Below are positions 10,113 through 21,065 of a stretch of DNA of 27,559 nucleotides, piece after piece. Source of the stretch: Gnetum montanum. Lineage: Eukaryota; Streptophyta; Gnetopsida; Gnetales; Gnetaceae. The stretch spans positions 1,699,850 through 1,727,408 of the forward strand of contig MNCI01027046.1 in the NCBI GenBank assembly GCA_015680685.1, given 5' to 3'. The position numbers were made by a program, and so were the translations under genes. The number at the start of each line of letters is the position of its first letter. The first letter of the stretch is position 1. The notes below the pieces were generated by a model, which was given only the letters and a program-made list of their open reading frames with translations, did no database searches and was not told the origin of the DNA.

Positions 10113-11045
10113 TCACCAAGCAATGTTAATGTGCATGAAGGTGGAAAGAGCATGTTTGATATTATCATTGAAATAGCGGACTAGTGCCCCCCTTCTACAT
10201 AATTTTCGGATGAGACATGGGAAGGGGAATGCCTTTCTTCCATGTTTATTTTCTTTGAATCACTTCTCTATCTCTAGATAGATTAGCTGTGGAAGGTTGA
10301 TAGGGAATTTTCCACTTAGAGTGGTGCATGCACAAGCAAAGAAGGCTATTATTTTGCTAGGCCTCATAGTTGGATTGAGGTGGTAGGCCACCATCTTAAA
10401 GTATGCACACTCTACCATCATGAGCGCATCAAACTCCTTACAGTCAACATCGTAGCATCATTGGATCCACTTCTTCTTGACCTCAGGTTCCACTTGCATT
10501 AATATCTCTACCAAGGTTACCCTAGTTTTTGACAACCCAAGGGCTCCAAAAATGGCCTTCATCGAGTAGAACACAAAGATGTCCTTGATCTTCATTATGG
10601 CATCACCTTGTCTATTGTTCTAGAAGAGGTATGTTTCTTCCATGTATCATTCTCTACTGGAAGTGAGAATGGGCCACATGGGGTAAGTTTGGAGTTGTTC
10701 TTTGATATCTTCTGGGGCAAAGTCCAAGAAAGATCCAAAGTTTAGTTCAAAAAGAACTATTTTTTGGATCTCCCTAGACCCAATTTGCCTTAGACAAGCC
10801 TTCGTCAAAGTGACCTCAAGGTTAGGTCTAGGTCCAGGTGTCTCATCTCAATGGGATTGCTTCATTTTAGTTTGTAGAATTTGTTGGAAAAATTTCACTT
10901 CAGGGTCCTTACAAAGAGGTCTCATTGCATGTGTCTCAGCCGCCTCCTTCTAGGGCTGCTCTTATTGGCCCCTTCTAGTTTTAGGCTTCTTGTCCCTTGG
11001 TTGGAATAGTCCTCCTTCTTGCAGAGGCTTTGGTCTTGGTGCCAT
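10113..11045 (-). pseudogene. Element B ORF3, unknown protein in the Athila env-like position
   Basis: From the ATG at 11045 (MAPRPKPLQEGGLFQPRDKK) one frame runs 310 codons to a TGA at 10113-10115 with no frame change. Seven internal stops occur (codon 28 is the first); each is one C-to-T or G-to-A step from a Gln, Arg or Trp codon, so this was a real protein. The N-terminus is basic (KKPKTRR, nuclear-signal-like). The middle contains ILFELNFGSFLDFAPEDI-like, VFYSMKAIFGALGL and CAYFKMVAYHLNPTMRP stretches; the end has AFPFPCLIRKLCRRGALV. No membrane segment is obvious, which speaks against an envelope protein. The position after pol equals that of the Athila env-like or plant-transposon-domain ORF. 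I do not recognise the family. Confidence 0.7.
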
Positions 11046-13089
11046 ATGTGATCACAACATGACCAAGGATTAGCATTTAATATGTAACTTAGAATATTTA
11101 GGTACCTTAGCTCTTGGATTAGTTACACTTGGCTAAGTTGTGATCATGGTAGATTTTTTATTTTAATGTCTACCAGAGTTTGTTGGGAAGGTTTAACTCT
11201 TATTAATTAGTGATTTTGATGTTATTTATTCATTAAACCTTATGAGTTAGAAATTTTTTAAAAAAATTCATTGAAAACTTGAAGTTTGTGGCCCCCACAA
11301 TGTAAAGCTTACCTCTGGTAAATTTAGGAACAAAGAATGAGGTGAATCGGACAAGTGGTTTGAAAGTTATGGGCTCTAGAAGGCTCTAGGCTCTAAAAAA
11401 TTACAAAAAGTCCTCTTACATTTGAAGTAAATAGCAAAAAATTTCAAAGTGTTGCATGGTACTTATAGGTTTTTGAGGCTACATCGATGGGATCCTATAT
11501 ATGAGGTTACACCAACATGAGGAACTGCGTTGACGGGATCCCATTGATGCAACCAAAGACAAAAATTTTCACTTTGAAAATTAGGCTAAAAGCAAAGAGT
11601 TTTGATAGGAAATTGAAGTCCATAGAGACCCAGAAAGGCCATCAACATGAAGAAATGCTTGAAGAGGGTTAGAAACTTCACAAAAAGGAGTTTTTATCAA
11701 GAGAATGAATGGAGAAACTTAAAAATGAGTGCAAAACTTGGTGTAACTGACGTGGAGAACAAATGATTTGAACGTGAAAATGCCTAAGGATAAGAAACTT
11801 GACTAGTCCAACTAAGAGATATACAAGTGGGTCATCTCCATAGTAGGCTCATGCCTTTAATTCCCTTGCATGTCCTCAAACCAAGGAGTCTATGGATCCT
11901 ATGGGTGATTAATGGTTGTGGAAAGTTAAGGACTAAATCCTGTAAGAATCTACCTATGGATTTTAAAACATCAAACTAAGACATTGAACAAAACATGAAA
12001 AATCGATAGTAAGGTTAGTGATGGGAAGCATCATTGGATAAGGTAGAGAGTGGAATGAAGTCCTGTATTGTGGTCACATGAAGTCTCTTTTAGATTTTGT
12101 GGTTAATATAACCTGATAAGAACCATCCTTAGTCTAAATCAAAACCAACCACTTTTAGTGACTTTTAATCAATACTCCAAGACTAGCTCATCCCCTCAAG
12201 ACACAAAAAGCATTCCTAGAGATCAATCACCATTCTTAAAAGAGAAGTAGAAAGTGAGATGGGCCTTAGTTAAAGGGGACCTTTAGGCATAGGTAACATG
12301 TCTTTCTAGTCCCATAACTAGTGTTTGTAGCCCATTATTTCATCTAAGGAGTGTGCTTTGAATTTGCATTATTTGTTTTGTGTTTTCTTTTTGTTTTTGA
12401 TGGGAACCACACCATGCAAAGACTTTTAGCTTCCTGTTATTAGTCGATAGTGGAATGGTGAAAAATCCATGAAAAAACTTATGCACCCAAGAAGGTAGAC
12501 AAGTATAGAGAGCATCAAATCCCCTTGAAGTCATAATTTTGTCAATCCATTTAATCCTTCCCAAGTTTGAAAACTACCAAGGTCACTAGTTCATTATAAG
12601 TTTCATTAAGGGACCTCATATTTCCAAAATAAGGAATACCATAGAGTTTTTTGGATGGGTGGATGACATGGACTCACTACCTATTATCAGGAAAAAAAAC
12701 CATGTCTTTGTTATCAATAACAAAATTTAAAGATAGAATCTAGATAAGCAATCAAATAACATTATAGTATAAATCACCATCAATTAATAGTTGCAGTTGC
12801 ACTTAGTTTTTACAACAATAAAGAAAAACAAACAAACATAAGGAAAACATTAGAAAAACCCAAACCAAATAAAGTAAAATATAGAAGAACTTATAAAATA
12901 TATAAGAAAGAGAAAAATTTCCTAAAGATGGTGTAAAATAAAAAAATGTAAAAACAAAAAGGTGTAAAACAAAAAAGGAAGTGTAAAAAGTAAGGAGCCA
13001 TTTTAATGGATTAGCATGGATGACCATCTCCCCCACAATTGAGTTGGAAGGAGGAGATTCAAAAACTTAAGTGGGCTTGTCAATTTGTT
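11046..13089 (-). other. Element B spacer between pol and ORF3
   Basis: About 2 kb without a supported gene. At 11474-11555 there are short related units around gggatcc (atcgatgggatcc, tgacgggatcccattgatg). The part near 11840-11980 recurs at 21540-21690, showing that it belongs to the element family. At 12820-13000 the minus strand is very T-rich. An open frame there (12803-13036) would give a Phe/Leu/Tyr-rich hydrophobic peptide, but base composition explains that. Confidence 0.6.
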
Positions 13090-14265
13090 GAGGTGTTTTG
13101 TTCACTGGTTTTTTTGGGCTCATGGAAATGTTTGACTTGTTGCATGTTGATCACCAGTTTCTTGTTTGGGTTTTCAAGTTTGTATATTAACATGGCCCCC
13201 AAAGGAAAGGTTTGATAGATAACATAAGGCCCCTCTCACAACTTTTGGAACTTTTTTTTTTTGGGATATATGTGTGAGATTCTAGTAGAGGACCCTATCT
13301 CTTAGTTGAAATTTACTTTCCTTATTCTAAGATCATGTCATTGGTTGTTGAATGCCTTGTGCACTTCATTGGATAATAGGGCTACCAATTGGTTCTCATT
13401 TAGAAAGTTGAGGTTCATCAATCTTTCTTTTTGTGCTAGGCTTAGGTCAAGGTTAAGGTCACAAGCTATTGATAGTGTATGGAGCTCAGTTTGAATTGGA
13501 GGAGTTGGCAATTTTTTGTACACAAGCTCATAGAGAGAGTAGCTAATAGGAAGTTTCCACATGGAGCAATAGGCCCAAAGGGCATTATTGAGTTTCATAC
13601 TTTAATCCCTCCTATATTTACTAATAGTTATTGTTAGTATCTTTGTGATTTCCCTATTTGTAACCTCTACTTCACCATTGGCTTGGGGGTGGTAGGATGT
13701 TGTTAATTTATACTCAACCCCCAAGCATTGCATGAATTTTCAAAAGCTAGTGTTTGTAAAATAAGTACCATTATTAGAAATTAGTGTACATGGCATACCA
13801 AACATGTTTACAACATTTTGTTGTATAAACTGAGTAACCATAGAAGCTGTGCAATTCGTGACATCTGTAGCTATCATCCATTTCGTACAATAGTCAATAG
13901 CAACTATGATGTATGCCTTTTCATTTGACATGGGTGTAATGGAACCCATGAAGTCAATGCCCCAACTGTTGAAGGTCTATAATGGTTGGATCCATTGTTG
14001 AGGTCCCTCCATTCGAGCGATCATTCCACCATCACGTTGGTAGCCTTCACAAGAGTAGATGAATTAGTCAGCATCCCTAAAGACTGTTGGCCAAGAATAC
14101 CCTACCATGAGGATCTTAATGGCCATGCATCTCCTACCATAATGGCCCGCATAAGGACCCTCTTGAGCATCTTGGATAATGCACATTTGATTAGAATTAG
14201 GGACACACCAACGAACTAGGCCATCGACACACACCTTGTAAAGGTGTCTGTTGATTTCCATGAAG
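13090..14265 (-). pseudogene. pol: Element B integrase domain, decayed
   Basis: The zinc-finger part is at 14064-14261 (GPYAGHYG, KILMVGYSWPTVF); the catalytic core at about 13738-13975 (WGIDFMGSI, DYCTKW, ISNNGTYF); and YHPQANGEVEVTNREI follows. The C-terminal ALWAYCSMWKLPI and LYELVYKK are at 13338-13598, then EGPYVIYQTFPLGAM, a GPY/F module, near 13200. The second catalytic Asp of the DDE triad is Asn (S-N-N-G where S-D-N-G is expected), a G-to-A change; the finger has also lost Cys and His ligands. Most of it is in the same frame as RT and PR, with a shift near 13315. The integrase would have inserted element cDNA into the genome; this one cannot. Confidence 0.85.
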
Positions 14266-14449
14266 TGTTTTGCTTGGTGAAGAAACTATTGCTTCTTCTT
14301 ATGATTCCACTCTTGTGGCATCTCTTGAGTGAGAAGTTAGGTGAGAATGTGATTGCACTAATTAGATTTAGTGGGAATTTGTTTAGTTATGACTCTAGAA
14401 AAGAGGAGTTCATCAGGAGACTAATCTGAAAGTGGGCTCTCCTTCTCTT

Positions 14450-15745
14450 TGTTGTTCCATTGCAACCGAGAAAAGTGGTTAGCAACCATGTTCTTAGTTT
14501 TCTTTCAATCTACCATTGTAAGATTGAATTCTTGCAAAATCACAAGCCATCGTATGACACAAGGGCTCACCATTGATTTGTTCAAGAGGAACCAAATTGC
14601 ACTATGCTCTATGTGCATGAACACCTTGTACCTAAACACATAATGCTTGAATTTCTCCAAGGTGAACACCACCATCATCAATTATTTCTTTGTTATGGTG
14701 TAGTTCAGTTGTGCACCCACAATGCTTTCACTCGCACTATGGATATAGTAAGGACATTTTTGATTGTTCAACTATGTGAGCATGGCTCCCCAAGCATAAT
14801 TTGATGTATCCATCATGATGTGGAAAGGTTTGAACTAGTTAAGTGCTCGTAGGATTAGAGTCTCCATGAGCTTCTACTTGAGATGATGGAATGCATGCTC
14901 GCATTCTTTGATCTAGATAAATGGAGCATCCTTCTTTGTTAGTTCCACCAATGGGTTAGGAATCTTAGAAAAATTCTCAATGAATCACTTATAATAGCCA
15001 ATGTGTCCAAGGAATGACCTCACATCTTTAATTGTTTCTAGCTATATGGTAATTCCTTAGATGATCCTTATTTTTTCAAGTTCAACCTTGATCCCTTTTT
15101 CAGAAATTTTGTGCCCCAAAACAATGCCTTTCTAGACCATTAAATGGCTTTTCTGTTAGTTGAGCCTAAGGTTTATCTCTACACACCTTTTCATCACTTA
15201 CTTAAGATGGTCCAATGCTTGCTCAAATGTAGTCCCATCAATGGAGAAGTCATCCGTGAAGACTTCCATCCCACTACCAATTTGTTGTTGGAAGATGCCT
15301 AGGACAAGGCATTGGAATGTAGTAGGGGCATTATACAGACCAAAAAACATCTTTTTGTATGCAAAAGTCCCCTAGGGACTTTAGAATTTTGTTTTGGTCT
15401 AATCTTTTAGTGTGATTTGAATTTGGTTATAGCCACTATAACCATCTAGAAAGCTGTAATAGAAATACTCAGAAATGATGTCCAACACCTAGTCCACAAA
15501 TGGAAATGTAAAGTGATCTTTGTAAGTCGTCATGTTCAACAGCCTGAAATTGATACAGACTCTTCATTTTCCATCCTTCTTTAGTACTATCACAAGTGGG
15601 CTAACCCATTCACTATCCACAATGGGATAGATGACCCCTACTTTCAGGAGTTTTTCAATCTCCTCCTTCATGATATACTTGAGTTTGGGGTTTAACCATT
15701 GCTATGGCTACCTCTTTGGCTTGATGGAAGGATCTGTGTAGATGC
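14450..15745 (-). pseudogene. pol: Element B reverse transcriptase and RNase H, decayed
   Basis: RT starts near 15740 with LNPKLKYIMKEEIEKLLK, then GVIYPIVDSEWVSPLVIV and YSFLDGYSGYNQI. The catalytic pair is FTDDFS, with the two Asp codons at 15249-15254, still present. RNase H begins near 14835 (HIMMDTSNYAWGAML) and continues with AQLNYTITKK and IRWLVILQEFNLTMVD. It has lost acidic residues: TEKE-type Glu positions are Lys or stop. Many stops interrupt the frame, but codon phase is the same as in the PR and INT domains, so indels are few or balanced. Confidence 0.85.
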
Positions 15746-16199
15746 AATGCTAGCATATCCTAGGATCAATCCTAGTGAGTTTAGGATATGACCAACCAAA
15801 GGATGTTGGCCATTTTTTGACCATCTCAAATAGCTTCTTTTTCTACATAGGAGTAATGCTAATTTTGATGATAAACCACTTTTCATTATTTAGAAAGACA
15901 TACTCCATCCCGACCAATAACCATTTCAGCTTCAGGGGCTCTTATTTAAAGCTTTAAGGGATCTCCAACTCTTCCTAATTGGTTTCATTAGGTTCATCAT
16001 CAAAGAGTTGGTAATGAACTTGCTTCAGTTCATCCATGCCTTCAACGTAGACACTTGTAAGCCTCTTAGTTGGTTCTATGCATATTTTTGAATTGCATTA
16101 TGCATTAGCTATTAGCCACTAGATGCCCTCCTATTTTTTGGCTATTGCGTATAAGAACCTTTGAATTTCTATCACATCAGCACATTGTCTACATGCTAT

Positions 16200-16660
16200 G
16201 ATAGATGTGTTTTTTACGGTTCATAATTTCTACACACAGTTACACCTTGTATCATTGTATGTGATGCATGGAATGTGCTTCCTCTCTATCTTTCCAAATT
16301 TATTTTCCTTGGAAATTTCCAAGGAGAGGTTTCTAATTCCTAACCATGCATCAATGGTGCTTAACCAAGCCCTTCCTATGATGATTGGGAAGTTCTCCTT
16401 ATAGTTATCAACACAAATTACCAAGAAGCCACTAGAATAGGACTACCCAAAGATGATGGTCACAATGTCCTCCGCTAGTCCCAAGGGAACAATGATGGAC
16501 TGATCTTCCAACTTAAGATGAATATTGCTCTTCTTGAGTGGAGGTAGGTTTCAGGCCTTGTACATTTCATGGGAAATCAAAATCACACTTGAACTTAAGT
16601 CCAAAAGAGCCTTGCAAGGCTCATTTCTAAGGATTGCAAGTAAATGAGGGAACTTCTGAG
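16200..16660 (-). pseudogene. pol: Element B aspartic protease, decayed
   Basis: EPCKALLDLSSSVILISHEM at about 16570-16622 corresponds to the ALCDLGASINLMP active-site block of Athila-type proteases; the catalytic Asp remains. The segment at 16230-16424 reads VDNYKENFPIIIGRAWLSTI, the conserved FPIILGRPWLAT flap region. The protease would cut the gag-pol polyprotein. It lies between gag (to the right) and RT (to the left), the normal order. Confidence 0.8.
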
Positions 16661-17039
16661 ATCAGATATTTTCCTATGAAGATGGCTAGCATTTATCCAA
16701 TTTGTGGTAGCATGGATTAACATCACAATATGCACTTTGGAAGATGTTTAGTATGAAGGAACCTCGAATGAGGTTGTAGAGGAGGTGGGAGAAGTAGGAT
16801 CATCAACCATAGGTATATGTGAAGGCTTAGAAGAACTGTTGGTTTGGAAGAAAAGTCTTTTTCAGATTTTGTTCTATAAACAACTTAGGTGAGGAGTTGG
16901 GTGTAAGTTAACAACCCTCATGGCATTTCTTTATTGTGGTTGGGTAGGAATTTTTCCCTGCATGGAAGAAGCTGGTGGTAGTTGAATTGAGGGTAAAGGT
17001 ATAGGTGTAGAAGGATGAGGTTGTTGATATGAAAATGGG

Positions 17040-19243
17040 GATTCACCTCTTAGATATTAGGCTCTATACTATTTAGGAGGGTAGTAGTGATGCTGGAATG
17101 ATGCATGAATGGAAGAGTCACACAGAGAAATTAGTTGTTGAATGTAGTATCCATAGGGATTTAGCTACTGGTAAGGATACTGTTGCCTTGGTGGTGGCAT
17201 CCCTCACAACTAGGATAGTAGGCTTACTATTGGTGGAACTACTTGTAGTTTACTTGAGGATAAGGAAACCTCATGGATGCTTGCCTTCTTACTAATCTAG
17301 GATTTAGCACGTACATCATAGACTCCTTCAAGTGTGACATAGTTGGGTAACATCCCTTAGGATGTTTGTATTGATAGATGTCGCATCCACCATCATCATC
17401 TATTTCAAATTCTACAACCTCTTTAATGGCAGTAGCTTTGCCCTTACCTCTTTAGTGAGCACATTCAACTTCTTTCATTCTCCTTCAATCATGATCACTA
17501 CCTTGCTCTTTGGACCCTTCTGCAATTCTTATAGTAGTTTGGAATTTTTCATTCAAAGAATCCCATATTTTATCTACCTTGGCTGATATTTTTTTTAAAA
17601 AAATTTGAATCAACAAGATTTTACGTTGCACCACTTCATCAAGTGGTGTCTCTTCCTTGTTGTCATAGAACAGGACTTCCCTTTTTTAGATGGAAGTATC
17701 CTAATTGTACTCCTTCACACTTTCCCTTTTTTGCAACTCACCTTTTTCTTTGGCCAGTAGCTTAATTAGCCTTTGGATTTGATGAGCTCTAAGCTCTAAA
17801 ATTCTCCCTTGGGCATATAACCTAAGAGTTCTTCTTGTTTGTGTTTAGAGCCCATCTATGATATGGTAGAGCTACTCACTTTGAGAAAAGCCATGGCCTA
17901 GGCACTTATGCAATAGAGAGTAATATTTATTCATGGTTGCATCCAAGGACTCATGTGTTCTTTGTCTCCATCCTTGGATCTGCTTTTTCAAATTAGACAC
18001 TCAAGAGCACATTTGATACTTGTCATTTAAGAGTTCAAGCATTGTACTCCATCACCTGATTAATTCTATTTCTAATGATTGATACTAGCTTTCAACTTCT
18101 TTAATGAGAGTCCTTGGAAATAGCTTTAATTTTTTCCATTCATTTTCAATGTTCTGCAAGGCATAGGCATCGTGAACGGCCTAAAGATGATTCTATGGAT
18201 TTGAGTTGTATCCCCCTTCGAACTTGAGGATATTGTTCATATGAAACCTTTTAATTCTATTATCTTTCACATGCCTTGTTGGGATTCTCACAGCCTCTAC
18301 AATATTTAACATATTCCTGATTGCAAGTTAAGGCTCATCATAGTCATAGCCTTTGTGATGGCCATGATGCCTATGATGCCCTTTGTTATCCGTTCTTTCA
18401 TGGTGGTGAGCCTCCCTTGATTGTCCATGCCTCTAGTCTCTACTATTCTAATAGGCCCTCCGATCATCTTTATCCCTTCAATCACCTCCATCATGGTCAC
18501 ATCCTTTGTGGCTTCGGTTGGAGCTAGAGACAGAAGAAGATGAGGATGTCAAAGGTGAAAAGGGAGAAGAGCTAGCACCAAAATGGTGCCTACTATCCCC
18601 TCTTCTTCAATCATAGCCATGATCATCATGCTTGTCATAATCAAGATGCTTATCTAGGTTCTTACTTTGACTCCCACCTTTGGAGCCTGCATGGTCATGG
18701 GACCTAGTCTTGCTTGAACCAGAATTATTTATAGTGGACTATAAGTTCTGGTTTAGGCCACCCTCATCAAGGATAAGGGTAGGAGAGTTAGTAAATTGAA
18801 AATCCTTAGAAAAAGGATCCTCTCCTTCTTTCTAGCCTAGCAGGAACAAAGGCTTTGTGAATCATTTCTACTTGGATGTTTCTTAAGGTATCTTCTATTG
18901 TTGTTCTTTCTTGCATTATGCCTCAGTGGGATGATAATCTCGATAGTCATGGTCTTGTACAATTATTCAACATTAATCCCCTAGATGCCCAACCTCATGA
19001 GAGTTTGGCACAGCATCATAGGAACTGATCAATCAAGTGGCAACACAATGTTGTCCTCCATGTTCCTCCACCGCAACTATTTATCCTAATGCAGGATGAA
19101 GGTGAAGTCTAGCACATACTCATTAGGATGAGTATATACCACTCTACATTGTTGGGGCCCTGGTAGTTTTGACCCTCTTGCCTTTGTTAATTGGATGTAT
19201 GCTTGAATGGTGGGGGAGAATTAGCCCTATGAGAAGAAGACAT
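17040..19243 (-). pseudogene. gag: Element B gag, decayed
   Basis: The likely start is the ATG at 19243 (MSSSHRANSPPPFK). The core includes VRIPTRHVKDNRIKRFHMNN at about 18240-18300, REVLFYDNKEETPLDEV at 17630-17685, and the Cys/His block CDIYQYKHPKGC at 17350-17385, followed by MYVLNPRL. A Ser/Asp/His-rich region at 18300-18720 precedes the core. The start codon and the core lie in different frames, so at least one indel has occurred. It is parallel to gag A and gag C. Confidence 0.75.
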
Positions 19244-19370
19244 TTTAGTTGAAAAGAAAAATAGTGTGCTCTTACTATTATTATTATTTTTAATTATTGC
19301 AACTTTTATGTTCGTTACAACATCATTGAAGGATTTTACTAACTCCTAGATAGTGCACATAGCTAACTAA

Positions 19371-19390
19371 AGTCCCTAGAAATAGTGCCA
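19371..19390 (-). other. Primer binding site of element B
   Basis: The minus strand reads TGGCACTATTTCTAGGGACT, one base from the LTR end at 19392. It aligns with the tRNA-Asp-derived TGGCGCCGTTGCCGGGGA; all differences but one (G-to-T) are C-to-T or G-to-A. The 123-bp leader between it and the gag start shows nothing else. Confidence 0.65.
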
Positions 19391-19391
19391 A

Positions 19392-19671
19392 TGATGTGCA
19401 GTGAGCAATCCCTATGCTAAACCATACAAATCACTAGCATTTACTAAGTGATCTAGTCAAATTTTGTAAACTTTAGCTCTTAAAGCACATAGGTTCTAAG
19501 CAGCAAATATCAAGGATGTGATCATTGTCTTCTTAGTTTCACTTTTGAAGTGCAAGTGTATGGTTAAGTGTAATTGAGGCATATGATTTTTATCATTTCA
19601 TATTTTACTATTTAAATTTCCTAAGTACTTGAACATAAAGTAATTGAATGCTTAAGTAATCTAAACTACTA
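19392..19671 (-). mobile_element. 5' LTR of element B, truncated
   Basis: About 280 bp match the start of the 3' LTR at 9633 (around 83% identity by hand). The match stops abruptly near 19671, where gag C sequence begins. The U3/R end and promoter are missing. The five CpG sites present in the 3' copy are TG or CA here. Confidence 0.75.
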
Positions 19672-21065
19672 CTGGTGGAAGAGGTGCGGATGGATTAGGA
19701 GGATGGTGTGGGTATGGAGTGTCTCCCAGAGGGGAAGGAGTCCTTTTGAAGTACTCCTGAACTTGGTAGTGACAGTGGGAGGTTGTGTGACTCATAGAGT
19801 CACTTGGAGAAATCGGTTGCTGCACATAATATCCATAAGGGTCAGGCTACCGGTAAGGGTATTGATGTTTCAGCGATGGCATCCCCCATGACTGTGGGTA
19901 TTGCCATTGCTGATGTTGTCCGATGGGTTGTGGTGGAGTTCCACTTGGATAATACGTTAAGGGTAACTGCCTTGGGTTACCTTGTGGATAAGGTAACCTT
20001 CGGGGTGTTTGCCGTTGGTTGAGTCTTGGATTAAGCGCATACACCCCAAAATCTTGTAGATGTGAGATGATTGGACAACATCCCTTAGCATGGTCATAGT
20101 GGTAGATCTCACATCCACCGTCATCGTCTATGTCAGAGTCCACAGCCACATCGGAGTTAGTGATTTTCTCGTTACCCTTGTTATGTGCAGGGCCTAAATC
20201 TCTCCACTTTTTCTTACCTTTGCCACTACTTTGTTCTACCTTAGACTCTTCTACAATTTTTAAGATAGTTTCAATTTTAGAGTCTAAGGAACTCCATACG
20301 TCATCTACCTTAGCCACTATTTTTGTTGTGAGCTTTTGAAGCGGCAAGGTCTTTCTGTTCACCAACTCTTTGATTGGTGACTCATCCTCTTGATCACAAA
20401 ATTTCACTTCCTTTTTTCGAAGGGGGGGATCATGGTTGTATTCTTTCGCACTTTCCCTTTTTCGTAGCTCACCTTCTTCCTTTGCTACTTGTTCCAACAA
20501 GCGATGTAGTTCATGGGCTCTAAGTTGTGAGAGTTTCTCTTGGGCATAAGTCCCAAGGGTTCTTCTATTTTCATGCCTTAGCCCATCCACGATGTGGCGA
20601 AGTTGATCCCGCTGAGCGTACCCATGGCTCGGGCAACGATGTAACAATGTGTAGTAGCGGGCCATGGCAACATCCAAGGGTTCATGAGTACCTTGCTTCT
20701 AGCCTTGGATCTACTTACACAAATTGGACACTCTGGAGTACGTTTGATTCTTCTTGTTAAATAGTTCTAGCATCGTACTTCACCTCCTGATGATTTCCGG
20801 TTCTAAGGATAGGTACTAACTCTCTGCTTCTTTGGTGAGTGTCCTTGGGAACAACTTAAGTTTTTGCCACTCATTTTCTATATTCTGCAAGGCACAGGTA
20901 TCGTGGAATGCCTGTAAATGATTTTGCGGATCAGCATTGTATCCCCCTTCAAATCGTGGGATATTGTTCATGTCTAAACGTTTGATCCGACTATCTTTTA
21001 AATGCCTTGTGGAATCCTAACTGCCTCTATTTTGCTCCGTAAGCGCATTATCGATCCTGCACCTT
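19672..21065 (-). pseudogene. gag: Element C: truncated Athila-like gag with a long open segment
   Basis: This is a third gag of the same family. One frame runs from about 20995 to 19680; the part at 19847-20677 is uninterrupted for 276 codons. It contains RRLLHRCPSHGYAQRDQLRH-like sequence (read CPSHGYAQRDQLRHIVDGL), a Glu/Lys-rich coiled-coil-like stretch (LLEQVAKEEGELRKRE), EVKFCDQEDESPIKEL, the Cys/His block CEIYHYDHAKGC at 20078-20113, and a Gln/Pro-rich tail ending PLGDTPYPHHPPNPSAPLPP. Five stops occur in the frame, and each is TAG or TGA where TGG (Trp) fits. A one-base frame change lies near 21005. The tail ends at the junction with the element B LTR; no pol of element C was found. 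Confidence 0.8.

Larger units (their letters stand above)
9633..19671 (-). mobile_element. Element B: Athila-like Ty3/gypsy retrotransposon
   Basis: In the minus-strand direction the order is 5' LTR (19392-19671), primer site (19371-19390), gag (17040-19243), PR, RT, RNase H, INT (16660 down to 13090), a spacer, ORF3 (11045 down to 10113) and 3' LTR (9633 to about 10050). An extra ORF after pol, a tRNA-Asp-type primer site and a DLSSS protease motif in place of DLGAS all point to the Athila lineage. Both LTRs are truncated on the U3 side. Every coding part is interrupted by stops, so it is dead. The LTR segments shared by the two ends are about 83% identical by hand count over 270 bp, which means an old insertion. 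Confidence 0.85.

Noticed and set aside
12803-13036. Hydrophobic 77-codon frame that could look like membrane segments of an envelope protein
   Set aside because: The minus strand is extremely T-rich here, which alone yields Phe, Leu and Tyr; it is out of frame with pol and has no conserved motif.
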